DNA from: JADJPO01 sp963724535 | GTDB taxonomy: Bacteria > Actinomycetota > Actinomycetes > Actinomycetales > Kineosporiaceae | Assembly: GCA_963724535.1 (NCBI GenBank) | Contig: CAVRVD010000022.1 | Location: forward strand, 1 to 64,000 | DNA: 64,000 nucleotides | Reading direction: 5' to 3' | Shown here: one piece after another, positions 24,271 to 32,559 of the stretch | Layout: every line of letters starts with the position of its first letter | How positions within the stretch are numbered: the stretch's first letter is position 1 | Program-made: the position numbers and the translations under genes | Notes under the pieces: model-generated | Told to the model about the DNA's origin: nothing | Seen by the model: only the letters and a program-made list of their open reading frames with translations | Databases searched by the model: none

Positions 24271-25494
24271 ATGAGCGTGCGTCGTGTCGCCCTGCTGACC
24301 GCCGGAGGACTCGCTCCGTGCCTGTCGTCGGCGGTCGGCGGCCTGATCGAGCGGTATACCGAGCTCGCCCCGGACGTGGAGATCATCGGCTACCTGGACG
24401 GCTATGCCGGACTGCTGCGGGGCCGATTTGTCCCGGTCACCGAGGAGGTCCGGGCCAAGGCCCACCTGCTGCACCGCTTCGGCGGCAGCCCGATCGGCAA
24501 CAGCCGGGTGAAGCTGACCAACGTCGCCGACTGCGTCAAGCGCGGCCTGGTCACTGAGGGCCAGGATCCGTTGCACGTGGCCGCCGAGCAGCTGACCCGG
24601 GACGGGATCGATGTGCTGCACACCATCGGCGGAGACGACACCAACACCACCGCCGCCGACCTGGCTGCCTACCTGCACGAGAACGGCTACGAGCTGACCG
24701 TGGTCGGCCTGCCCAAGACCGTCGACAACGACGTGGTGCCGATCCGGCAGAGCCTGGGCGCCTGGACCGCCGCGGAGCAGGGCGCCACCTACGCCCGCAA
24801 CATCATCTCCGAGCAGTCCTCCAATCCGCGGATGCTCATCGTGCACGAGGTGATGGGCCGCCACTGCGGCTGGCTGACCGCTGCGACTGCACAGAAGTAC
24901 CGGCAGTGGATTGGCGAAGCGGAGTTCAGCGGCTTCGCAGGCAATGTGCCCGAGCGCTGGGATGTACATGCCGTCTACGTCCCCGAGCTGGAGGTCGACC
25001 TCGCCGAGGAGGCCGAGCGCCTGCGCGCCATGATGGACCGGCTTGACTGTGTCAACATCTTCCTCTCCGAAGGTGCCGGGGTGGACTCGATCGTCGAGGA
25101 GATGACAACCCGGGGCGAGCAGGTGCAGCGAGACGCCTTCGGCCACGTCAAGATCGACACCATCAACCCCGGGGCCTGGTTCGCCAAGCAGTTCGCAAGC
25201 CAGATCGGCGCCGAGAAGACCATGGTGCAGAAGAGCGGCTACTACTCCCGCTCGGCCCCGTCCAACACCGAGGACCTGGCCCTGATCAAGCGGTGCACCG
25301 ACCTGGCCGTGGACGCCGCGATGCGTGGCGAGAGCGGTGTGGTCGGCCAGGACGAGCAGGCCGGTGACGAGCTGCGGGTCTGCGAGTTCGCCCGGATCAA
25401 GGGCGGCAAGCCGTTCGACGTCACCCAGGCCTGGTTCACCGACCTGCTCACGGCCATCGGACAACCGGTCGGCGCCCCTGCGGTCGCGCACTGA
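24271..25494 (+). CDS. pfp: Pyrophosphate-dependent 6-phosphofructokinase
   Basis: The 407-residue enzyme phosphorylates fructose 6-phosphate reversibly. Residues 120-123 read GGDD (in TIGGDDTNTTAADL), with Asp where ATP-dependent enzymes have Gly, the accepted marker of PPi use. LPKTVDNDVVPIRQSLGAW (148-166) and VMGRHCG (194-200) complete the active site. Overall it closely resembles the Propionibacterium freudenreichii PPi-PFK as I remember it. ATG 24271 has GAGGAG upstream. It would run glycolysis and gluconeogenesis in both directions, depending on PPi supply. Confidence 0.93.
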   Translation: MSVRRVALLTAGGLAPCLSSAVGGLIERYTELAPDVEIIGYLDGYAGLLRGRFVPVTEEVRAKAHLLHRFGGSPIGNSRVKLTNVADCVKRGLVTEGQDPLHVAAEQLTRDGIDVLHTIGGDDTNTTAADLAAYLHENGYELTVVGLPKTVDNDVVPIRQSLGAWTAAEQGATYARNIISEQSSNPRMLIVHEVMGRHCGWLTAATAQKYRQWIGEAEFSGFAGNVPERWDVHAVYVPELEVDLAEEAERLRAMMDRLDCVNIFLSEGAGVDSIVEEMTTRGEQVQRDAFGHVKIDTINPGAWFAKQFASQIGAEKTMVQKSGYYSRSAPSNTEDLALIKRCTDLAVDAAMRGESGVVGQDEQAGDELRVCEFARIKGGKPFDVTQAWFTDLLTAIGQPVGAPAVAH

Positions 25495-25625
25495 CCGACC
25501 ACACCCGCCCCCAGCCAGCACGGCCCATCGCCAGCACGGCCCCGCGGCGGCAGTGGCAGGGTTAGGCTGCCAGGCATCGTCCAAGATCCGCGACGAAGCC
25601 ACCGGCAGACAGGAGCGCCCGCACC

Positions 25626-26261
25626 ATGAATGTCGACGACATCCTCGGTCAGCTGCCGATCGACCAGATCGCCGAGCAGCTCGGGGTGGACCACGCCACC
25701 GCGACCGAGGCGGTGGAGGTGGCCCTGCCCGTGCTGCTCGGCGGCATGCGGGCCAACGCCGAGGACCAGGCCGGGGCGGCGTCGCTGACCAACGCGCTGG
25801 GCCAGCACCAGGACGGGCTGCTCGACTCGGTTCTGGCCGGCGGACGGGGGTTCGACCAGGTGGACACCACCGACGGCGACAAGATCGTCGGCCACGTCTT
25901 CGGCACCAACCGCGACGAGGTGGTCAACCGGCTCGCCGGCAGCACCAGCGCCGGCAGGTCGCTGCTCGACAAGCTGCTGCCGATGCTCGCTCCGCTGGTG
26001 ATGTCCTACCTGGCCAAGAGGGTGTTCGGCGGCGGCAGCGGCGGCTCGCCCACCACCTCCGGCGGCGGCCAGGGCACCGGTGCCGGCGGCTTCGACATCG
26101 GCGACATCCTCGGCCAGGTGCTGGCCGGCGGATCGCGCGGCGTTGGTGGGACGACGGGCGGTGGGACGACGGGCGGTGGGACGACGGGCGCTGGGACCAC
26201 GGGGGCCGGGATCGATCTGGGCGACCTGCTCGGCGGTCTGCTCGGCGGCGGTCGCCGCTGA
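25626..26261 (+). CDS. DUF937 domain protein with Gly-rich repeat tail
   Basis: The 211-residue protein has an N-terminal DUF937 domain (residues 1-140: MNVDDILGQLPIDQIAEQLG, VALPVLLGGMRANAED, HVFGTNRDEVVNRLA). A low-complexity GGTTGGGTTGGGTTGAG tail encoded by a 15-bp tandem repeat follows, then GIDLGDLLGGLLGGGRR. Related proteins resemble YidB; function is unknown. The stop is immediately followed by the DNA ligase coding region. Confidence 0.82.
   Translation: MNVDDILGQLPIDQIAEQLGVDHATATEAVEVALPVLLGGMRANAEDQAGAASLTNALGQHQDGLLDSVLAGGRGFDQVDTTDGDKIVGHVFGTNRDEVVNRLAGSTSAGRSLLDKLLPMLAPLVMSYLAKRVFGGGSGGSPTTSGGGQGTGAGGFDIGDILGQVLAGGSRGVGGTTGGGTTGGGTTGAGTTGAGIDLGDLLGGLLGGGRR
26145..26204. repeat. 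15-bp tandem repeat inside the DUF937 gene
   Basis: The unit GGTGGGACGACGGGC is repeated three times exactly and once imperfectly. It encodes the GGTTG repeats in the tail of the DUF937 protein. The unit length keeps the reading frame, so copy-number variation would only change tail length. Confidence 0.9.
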
Positions 26262-26263
26262 CT

Positions 26264-27832
26264 CTGCTCGCCGGGGTCGCCGCCACCTCGGCCGCGGTCG
26301 CTGCGACCCCGGGTCGTCGAGCCAAGGTGGCCGTGCTCGCCGACCAACTGGCCGCGTGCGACGCCGACGAGCTGCCGGTGATCGTTGCCTGGCTGAGCGG
26401 CCAGCCCCGACAACGGCGCACCGGCCTCGGCTGGGCCGCTGTCCGTGATCTGCCGCCGCCGGCACAGCGGCCCACGTTGACGGTCGCGGCGGTCGATGCC
26501 GCCCTGGACCAGACCGCCCGGGCGGCCGGCCCCGGTTCGGCCGGACGACGGCGCACCCTGGCCACCCAGCTGCTCGCCGCGGCCACCAGAGACGAGCAGC
26601 TGTTCCTGCGCTCGTTGGTCACGGGAGACCTGCGCCAGGGCGCGCAGACCGGGCTGCTGGTCGAGGCGGTGGCCGTCTGCGGCGGGGTGGCAGCCCAGCA
26701 GGTGCGGCGGGCGCTCACCCTGACCGGTGACCTGGCCGACGTCGCAGTGGCCCTGCGTCGGGCCGGTCCCGGCGTGCTGACGCAGTTCGGCCTGCGGGTG
26801 GGCCGGCCCGTCGCGCCCATGCTGGCCCAGTCCGCGGGAACCATCGAAGCGGCGCTGGAGCGGACCGGGCCGGCCCTGGTGGAGTGGAAGCTCGACGGCG
26901 TGCGGATCCAGGTGCACCGGGACGGCGAGGACGTGGCCGTGTTCACCCGGACCCTCGACGAGGTCACCGACAGGCTGCCGGAGGTGGTGCGGGCCGCGCG
27001 CAGCCTGCCGGCACGCAGCGTGGTCCTGGACGGCGAGACGATCGCCCTGCGCCCTGACGGCCGTCCGCACCCGTTCCAGGTGACCTCGGCCCGCACCGCC
27101 CGCCGCGATCCGGCGGGGCCGAGCCAGGTGCCGTTGAGCACCCTGTTCTTCGACGTTCTCCACGCTGACGGGACCGACCTGCTCGACGAGCCGGCGCATC
27201 GGCGGCGCGCGGTGTTGGAGGAGATCGCGCCGCCCGCGCTGCTGGTGCCTGGTCAAACGGTCGAGGACACCTCGGCCGACCACGTGCCCCAGGCGCGCGA
27301 CGTCGCGAGCGCCGCCCTGGCTGCCGGCCACGAGGGAGTGCTGGTCAAGTCCCTGACCGCCCACTACGCGATGGGTCGGCGCGGCGCCGCCTGGGTCAAG
27401 GTCAAGCCGCGGATCACCCTGGACCTGGTGGTGCTGGCCGCCGAGCGCGGGCACGGTCGACGCGCCGGCTGGCTGTCCAACCTGCACCTTGGCGCGCTGG
27501 ACCAGGCTGGTGAGTATGGGCCGGTCGGTGACTTCGTCATGCTCGGCAAGACGTTCAAGGGGCTCACCGACGCAATGCTCACCTGGCAGACCGAGCATCT
27601 GGCCACGCTGGCCGTCAGCGACGACGGCCACGTGCTGCGCGTACGCCCGGAACTGGTCGTCGAGATCGCCTTCGACGGCGTGCAGACCTCGCCGCGCTAC
27701 CCCGCCGGCATGGCCCTGAGGTTCGCCCGGGTACTGGCCCACCGCCCCGACAAGCCCGCCGCCGAGGCGGACACGGTGCAGACCGTCCGCCGCCACCACC
27801 TGGCGGCGACCGGACCGGAACCGACGTGCTGA
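26264..27832 (+). CDS. ligB: ATP-dependent DNA ligase
   Basis: The enzyme has the AMP-lysine motif EWKLDGVRIQVHRDG, the DGETI motif, the FFDVLH segment, EGVLVKS, WVKVKP and a C-terminal OB domain ending near PRYPAGMALRFARV. It is the LigB-type ligase that assists NAD-dependent LigA in repair. Homology to the family N-terminus (LLAGVAATSAAVAAT) begins right after the DUF937 stop, yet no ATG, GTG or TTG lies there. CTG 26264 is my best start, coupled to the upstream stop. The first conventional start is GTG 26327, which would drop about 21 conserved residues. Confidence 0.85.
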   Translation: MLAGVAATSAAVAATPGRRAKVAVLADQLAACDADELPVIVAWLSGQPRQRRTGLGWAAVRDLPPPAQRPTLTVAAVDAALDQTARAAGPGSAGRRRTLATQLLAAATRDEQLFLRSLVTGDLRQGAQTGLLVEAVAVCGGVAAQQVRRALTLTGDLADVAVALRRAGPGVLTQFGLRVGRPVAPMLAQSAGTIEAALERTGPALVEWKLDGVRIQVHRDGEDVAVFTRTLDEVTDRLPEVVRAARSLPARSVVLDGETIALRPDGRPHPFQVTSARTARRDPAGPSQVPLSTLFFDVLHADGTDLLDEPAHRRRAVLEEIAPPALLVPGQTVEDTSADHVPQARDVASAALAAGHEGVLVKSLTAHYAMGRRGAAWVKVKPRITLDLVVLAAERGHGRRAGWLSNLHLGALDQAGEYGPVGDFVMLGKTFKGLTDAMLTWQTEHLATLAVSDDGHVLRVRPELVVEIAFDGVQTSPRYPAGMALRFARVLAHRPDKPAAEADTVQTVRRHHLAATGPEPTC

Positions 27833-28242
27833 CCGTTGCGCTCGCCCTTGCCCTGCGCGACGCCGGGCTGCGCTGGCGACCCGCTCCCGGGGACCGGTTC
27901 GTGCTCCCGCACCGCGGCATGGACGAGGAGACGTTCGTGCTGTCCGACATGACCGTCGAGGTGTACCAGTTCCCCACCGGCGCCGTGATCGGCTTCAACG
28001 GCACCACCGAGTGGGCGCTGGACTCGGTGGAGCAGTCCGAGGCCTTGTGGATACCGGCCGAGGAGCAGCTGCGCTCCCTGCTCGCCGGAATGTTCCTCCG
28101 GCTGGAGGCGGGGCCACCGGTGACGGTGACGATCCGGACCGCGCAGGGCGAGCGGCAGTACCAGGGCGGGCACGACGTCACAGACCCGACGGCGCGGGCC
28201 TACGGCCTGGCCCTGCTGGCGGTGCTTCGCGACCTGTCCTGA
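27826..28242 (+). CDS. Conserved actinobacterial hypothetical protein
   Basis: The 138-residue protein contains GDRFVLPHRGMDEETFVLSD, VYQFPTGAVIGFNGTTEWAL, then DSVEQSEALWIPAEEQLRSLL. This conserved family is often labelled pilus assembly protein CpaE in databases, without good evidence. There is no ATPase motif, signal or membrane span, so the label is likely wrong. GTG 27826 overlaps the ligase stop by 7 bp, so it is co-translated with ligB. Confidence 0.75.
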   Translation: MLTVALALALRDAGLRWRPAPGDRFVLPHRGMDEETFVLSDMTVEVYQFPTGAVIGFNGTTEWALDSVEQSEALWIPAEEQLRSLLAGMFLRLEAGPPVTVTIRTAQGERQYQGGHDVTDPTARAYGLALLAVLRDLS

Positions 28243-28291
28243 TCAGGGCCGACCGACCGACGGCGCGCGCCGGGCCCCGACCGGACACCGG

Positions 28292-29212
28292 TCAGCCGTC
28301 TGGACCACGTCGCTCGTTCTCAGCGGCCAGGAACCGCTCCAGCTCGGCGCCCAACTCGTCCCCGGAGGGCAGATCGGCTGGTCCTGGACCGATCGGGGAG
28401 TCTTCCTGCTCGACCAGGGCGTCGTACTGCTCCTCCAGGGCGCGGACGACGGCCTGCACCTCAGGCTGCTCGGCCACCTGCGCGGCGATCGCCGCCTGCA
28501 CCTGCTCCCCCGCCGTGGCCAGCGCCTGGATCGGCAGCCGCAGCCCACCCAGTCGGCCGAGGGACTCCAGCAGCACCTGTGCCGCCGCCGGGTACTCGTT
28601 CTGGGCCAGGTAGTGCGGCACGTGGACCGCGAACCCTGCAGCCTCGTGGCCGCTCTCACCCAGACGCAGCTCGAGCAGCCCGGTCATATGACCGGGAACC
28701 TGGATCTGGCCGACCCACTTGCGGTAACCGGTGACCCGCGACGGGTCGGTGGAGTGCGCGGTGACCCCGACCGGTCGGGTGTGCGGCACCCCCATCGGGA
28801 TGGCGTGGGCCCCGATCGACAGGCGCACCGCGTAGCGCTCCACCAGCTGTCCGACCGCGGCCGCGAACCGCTCCCACTGCAGGTCCGGCTCGGGTCCGAT
28901 CAGAAGCAGGAAGGCCTGTCCGTCCAGGTCGCGGGCCAGATAGAGGTGCAGGGTCGGGGTGGCGTAGTCCTTCCAGTGGTCGCTGTCGAAGGTCATCACC
29001 GGTCGCCGGGCCCGGTAGTCGTAGACCTCGTCGAGCTCGAAGGCGGCCAGCAGCCGGTGCTCCAGCGTCTCCAACAGGTGCTCGGCGGCGAGCCGGCCAG
29101 CCTGGCCGGCGTCGATGAACCCGCTCAGGCAGAACAGCAGGGCCGGAGAGCTGAGCTCATCAGGCTGCGGCTGTGAGTCGGTGAGCTCGTAGAGCCCCCG
29201 CGGATCGCGCAC
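28292..29212 (-). CDS. PAC2 family protein (proteasome assembly chaperone-like)
   Basis: The product (306 residues from GTG 29212) starts VRDPRGLYEL and has LFCLSGFIDAGQAGRLAAEHLL, VYDYRARRPVMTFDSDHW, and GVPHTRPVGVTAHSTD, the PAC2 pattern in actinobacteria. Eukaryotic PAC2 helps proteasome assembly. The bacterial role is unproven, though actinobacteria have proteasomes. The C-terminal 60 residues are helical and acidic. The longer frame to 29260 lacks similarity. Confidence 0.83.
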   Translation of the reverse strand: MRDPRGLYELTDSQPQPDELSSPALLFCLSGFIDAGQAGRLAAEHLLETLEHRLLAAFELDEVYDYRARRPVMTFDSDHWKDYATPTLHLYLARDLDGQAFLLLIGPEPDLQWERFAAAVGQLVERYAVRLSIGAHAIPMGVPHTRPVGVTAHSTDPSRVTGYRKWVGQIQVPGHMTGLLELRLGESGHEAAGFAVHVPHYLAQNEYPAAAQVLLESLGRLGGLRLPIQALATAGEQVQAAIAAQVAEQPEVQAVVRALEEQYDALVEQEDSPIGPGPADLPSGDELGAELERFLAAENERRGPDG

Positions 29213-29829
29213 CGTACACCTATCCCTCCACGACGGCGTCCGACCGTCCACCTGATCCAACCACCCTCGGGCACGGATCCATCCCGAACGCGGATGCAGC
29301 CTCGCCGGAGTCCCAAAGGCATCGACGAACGGTCTGACGTCGCGGGAGCGGTCCGGAGGGGACGACGGCCAAGTGGCCAGCCGATGAGATCGCTGCGGTG
29401 GGGACGAGCACCGCCCCGTCCGGTGCAGCCGACAAAAATAAAGCGGCCCGACCGGTTTCCCGCCAGGTTCCTTCGCCTACTCCTCGATCGCTCCGCCGAA
29501 GCGGTGCGGTCGTCGGTGTGTGGCTTTCGGTCACTTGCCTGGGTGAGCCGGTCCGAGCCGCCTTGAGACCCACCCTGCTCCCGGGAACCCGCGCCGTCTC
29601 GGGACCTAGGTCCTTCGACGGTGTCCAGGCCTCGGGCCATGCCGGCTCGTCGTCCCGCGCGGTGCGGCTGATTCGACCGCTCTGCCCGATACCGTAGATA
29701 ACGACCATCGGGCTGGTTTCGACAGGTGTGCTGTCGACATGCGTGGTCGCGACGCCGGGTCGGGCGGTACCGGCCGACCGTCGCCGCGGCATGACCAGCG
29801 CCGGCCCCGGGCGCAGGGAGGTGACGGCT
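29213..29829. other. 617-bp intergenic region with a possible minus-strand small RNA
   Basis: No protein-coding gene is evident. On the minus strand a TATCTACGGTAT element around 29690-29701 could serve as a -10 region. Downstream are a CCGC-TTCG-GCGG hairpin, a GG-GAAA-CC capped stem and a U-rich run ending near 29432. That combination suggests a structured transcript of about 250 nt. I could not match it to tmRNA, RNase P, 6S, 6C or a known riboswitch. The plus-strand part near 29815 holds the GGGAGG ribosome binding site of the PBP gene. Confidence 0.35.
29432..29468 (-). terminator. Probable intrinsic terminator on the minus strand
   Basis: The minus strand reads CCTGGC-GG-GAAA-CC-GGTCGGG, a stem with a GNRA tetraloop and a few wobble pairs, followed by GCCGC and TTTATTTTTGT. 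A U-rich run is striking in this GC-rich genome. It would end a transcript arising upstream at about 29690, before the PAC2 gene. Confidence 0.5.
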
Positions 29830-31611
29830 ATGGCAGCCCTGCTCGCACGGTTGTCCGGCGGCGCCCTGTTCCTGCTCGTGTTCGCGCTGCTGGCGTTGCT
29901 CGCCTGGCGCACCATCCCCACCACCGCGGCCGCCCTCGAGCCACCCCAGGCCGCCACCGACTTCGCCCAGGCCTGGGCCTCGGGGGAGCTGGACCGGGTG
30001 TCCTACGACCAGGCGTCTGCGCCCGATGTCGGGGAGTCCGAGGGCGAGGTCGACGCCAAGCGGATCGCCGCCAACGCCCTCTGGATGACCGAGCAGATCT
30101 CCCAGGCCGACGAGAACCACCCGGTCGAGGTCCGCCCGGTCGACGAGCCACGCACCCAGGTCGGCGCCAGCGGCGAACGCAAGGACGGCGACCTGATTCA
30201 GTCGCTGGAGGTCACCTGGGACCTCGGTAACGACCGCACCTGGACCTACCGCACCGAGATCATCATCCGCGAGACCGACGGCCGCGAGCGGGTTGTCTGG
30301 CGCCCGAACGCCCTCCACCCCAGCCTGACCCACGGCCTCATCCTGCGCTCGCGACGCCTGCTGACCCCGCGGGCCCCGGTGCTCGACGCCGGCCGTCGTC
30401 CGGTCGGCCAGGCCTTCGCCCCGGCGCTGATCGGCCGCACCCAGCCGGCCACCCACGAGCTCGCCGAGACCTACCCGGCGCGCGTCGAGCCCGGTGACGT
30501 GATCGGCATCAGCGGGCTGCAGCACGTCTATGACGCCCGGCTGGCCGGCACGGCCGGGCTGGAGGTCTACGTCTACCGGGTGGAGGCCTACCAGCCCCTG
30601 GAGCCCTGGGTACGCCAGGTGCACCTGGTGCCCCCGGAGCCCGGTAGACCGGTCCAGCTCAGCCTGGACCCGACCTGGCAGCAGCGCGCGCTCGCCGCCG
30701 TGGCCGGCGCCCGCACCCCCACCTCCCTCGTCGCCGTCAACGCGCTGACCGGGGAGGTGATCGCCGACGCGAACGCCGCCACCAGCAACCGCAACCTGGC
30801 GCTACAGGGGCGCTACCCGCCCGGCAGCGCCTTCCGGCCGGTGACCACGCTGGCCCTGGCCCGCACCGGTCGACTGACCACCACGACCCGGTTCGACTGC
30901 ACCCCGTGGTCGCTGGCCGAGCAGCGCTTCACCAGCTCATCGGCGGCGAGCGGCCCAGTGGTCGACCTGGCCAGTGCCTTCGCCCACGGCTGTCCGAGCG
31001 GGTTCGCCCGCCTCGCCGCGGACCTCACCGACGCCGAGCTCGCCGAGGCGGCCTCCGTGCTGGGGTTCGCCGAGCCGAGCGGTACCGGGGTGACCACCTT
31101 CGACGGGATCGTGCCGGCCGCGGCCGACGACCTCACCCGGGTGCAGAACGCCCTCGGCGACGGCGAGGTCCTGACCAGTCCGCTGGCCCTGGCCCGGGTG
31201 GCGGCCACCATCGCCTCGGGCACCCAGCGCCCGCCGCGGCTGGTCCTTCCGGTGCGAGAGCCGTCGACGGCCCCCTCCCCTGACACCGACCGACCACCCA
31301 GCGCCGACCCGGACGCCACGGCCGAGGGCCAGCGGCTCGGGGCGCAGGACCAGGCGCTGCTGCAACAGCTGATGGCCGTCGCCGTAACCTACGACGGCAC
31401 TCTGGCGCCGCTGCGCTCTGCCCGGGCCGGCCGGGTCTTCGCGGTGGCCGGGACCGCAACCGGCTACGGCGACCCGAGCGACCCCCAGTCTGCGGCCTGG
31501 TGCTTCGGCTACCAGGGCAGCATCGCCTTCGCGGTCCACGTGGCCGGGACCCGGACCGTACCCGCCCAGGGCCTGACCGCGGCCCGGGTCGCTGCCCGGT
31601 TCCTGGGCTGA
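29830..31611 (+). CDS. Penicillin-binding-protein homologue lacking catalytic motifs
   Basis: The 593-residue protein has one N-terminal membrane anchor (residues 5-25), an NTF2-like MecA_N-type domain (about 38-140), a dimerisation-like region and a C-terminal transpeptidase fold. All three active-site motifs are altered: SxxK is SAFR (336-339), SxN is HGC (386-388), and KTGT is VAGT (539-542). It probably cannot cross-link peptidoglycan and may be a structural or regulatory partner in cell-wall synthesis. ATG 29830 has GGGAGG 9 nt upstream; longer frames lack a signal. It is monocistronic. Confidence 0.85.
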   Translation: MAALLARLSGGALFLLVFALLALLAWRTIPTTAAALEPPQAATDFAQAWASGELDRVSYDQASAPDVGESEGEVDAKRIAANALWMTEQISQADENHPVEVRPVDEPRTQVGASGERKDGDLIQSLEVTWDLGNDRTWTYRTEIIIRETDGRERVVWRPNALHPSLTHGLILRSRRLLTPRAPVLDAGRRPVGQAFAPALIGRTQPATHELAETYPARVEPGDVIGISGLQHVYDARLAGTAGLEVYVYRVEAYQPLEPWVRQVHLVPPEPGRPVQLSLDPTWQQRALAAVAGARTPTSLVAVNALTGEVIADANAATSNRNLALQGRYPPGSAFRPVTTLALARTGRLTTTTRFDCTPWSLAEQRFTSSSAASGPVVDLASAFAHGCPSGFARLAADLTDAELAEAASVLGFAEPSGTGVTTFDGIVPAAADDLTRVQNALGDGEVLTSPLALARVAATIASGTQRPPRLVLPVREPSTAPSPDTDRPPSADPDATAEGQRLGAQDQALLQQLMAVAVTYDGTLAPLRSARAGRVFAVAGTATGYGDPSDPQSAAWCFGYQGSIAFAVHVAGTRTVPAQGLTAARVAARFLG

Positions 31612-31864
31612 CGCCGGGCTGACCAGCCGCTGACGAGCCGCCGGGCCTGGATACCGCAGAAGTACACGGACCACAGGGCAGGGGCTGCTCGCCCCCGTGG
31701 ACCGGCTGTCCGGGATAGCCAACAGAGGTTCTCTACCCCGTCATCCGGTAGTGCAGTCCGCTACCGGCCGACGCTCGTGCGGCGGATCGTGTGGCCGCCG
31801 AGGAGAGCGTCACAGCTGTCTGTCGCGTCGCGGTGCTGGCGTGGTGGAGTCTCGGTAACTCGGG

Positions 31865-32290
31865 CTAGGTCTCGGCGTGCACGGCGACCGCGTCCAGGGC
31901 TGCGGTCCATCGCGAGGTGAGCGCGTGAACGTCGCTGCTGGGCTGGAGGTGGTCCTGGCGTAGGTCGAGAACGGTCCCCTCGCCGTCGGGCCGCAGGTCC
32001 ACCTCGACCACCGAGGCCGGGGCGTCCAACGACTCGTGCCAGGAGACCCGGAGCTGCTCGAGCGGGTGGTAGCTGCGCAGGACCCCGTTCACGCCGTCCG
32101 TCGTGCGGTACGGCTCCCCCTTCGCGCCCAGCCGGGCACCCTCACCGAGGAGGGCCTGCGCCCCGATGTCGCTGACCAGCACCTCCCAGACGTGGGTCAG
32201 CGGCGCGGCCACCGACCGGCTGATCTGCACGACCGGGGGGTGGTCCTGCGCGTCCTGGCCTTCCGGCTGCGTTCCCGTCGGTGCAGTCAT
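31865..32290 (-). CDS. SRPBCC (START/AHSA1-like) domain protein
   Basis: The 141-residue protein has the SRPBCC pattern: VVQISRSVAAPLTHVWEVLVS at the start, LRVSWHESLDAPASVVEVDLRP in the strands, and a C-terminal helix SRWTAALDAVAVHAET. Such proteins bind hydrophobic ligands or act as cyclase-like folds; the ligand is unknown. ATG 32290 has AGGAGG upstream, which rules out the longer frame to 32569. It diverges from the protease gene. Confidence 0.82.
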   Translation of the reverse strand: MTAPTGTQPEGQDAQDHPPVVQISRSVAAPLTHVWEVLVSDIGAQALLGEGARLGAKGEPYRTTDGVNGVLRSYHPLEQLRVSWHESLDAPASVVEVDLRPDGEGTVLDLRQDHLQPSSDVHALTSRWTAALDAVAVHAET

Positions 32291-32559
32291 GCTTCCTCCT
32301 GAATGGCCGAGTACTGCCCTGGTTATCCGGACCTGTTCTCCAGTCTCATCCCAGCGTGCCCGCCGCGGGGCGACAAGTCCCCTGATCGGCTCATCTGATC
32401 GCATCGCCGGCGTGCGCCGTCCCGCGTCGCCGGCGGGCCGGCCATCCGCGCCCCCCGGCCGCTGCCCAGGAAGGCTCAACACCGTGGCCGGGTCTGCCGA
32501 CCTTCCCCGCAGCCGCCGCCACCGCCCGGCCGGCTGTCTCGAGGTCACGGAGGACCCGC

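Noticed and set aside
29708..29745. GGGCTGGTTTCGACA resembles the 5' end of tmRNA
   Set aside because: No tag-coding segment, no pseudoknots and no matching 3' acceptor half follow; the PBP gene starts within 120 bp.
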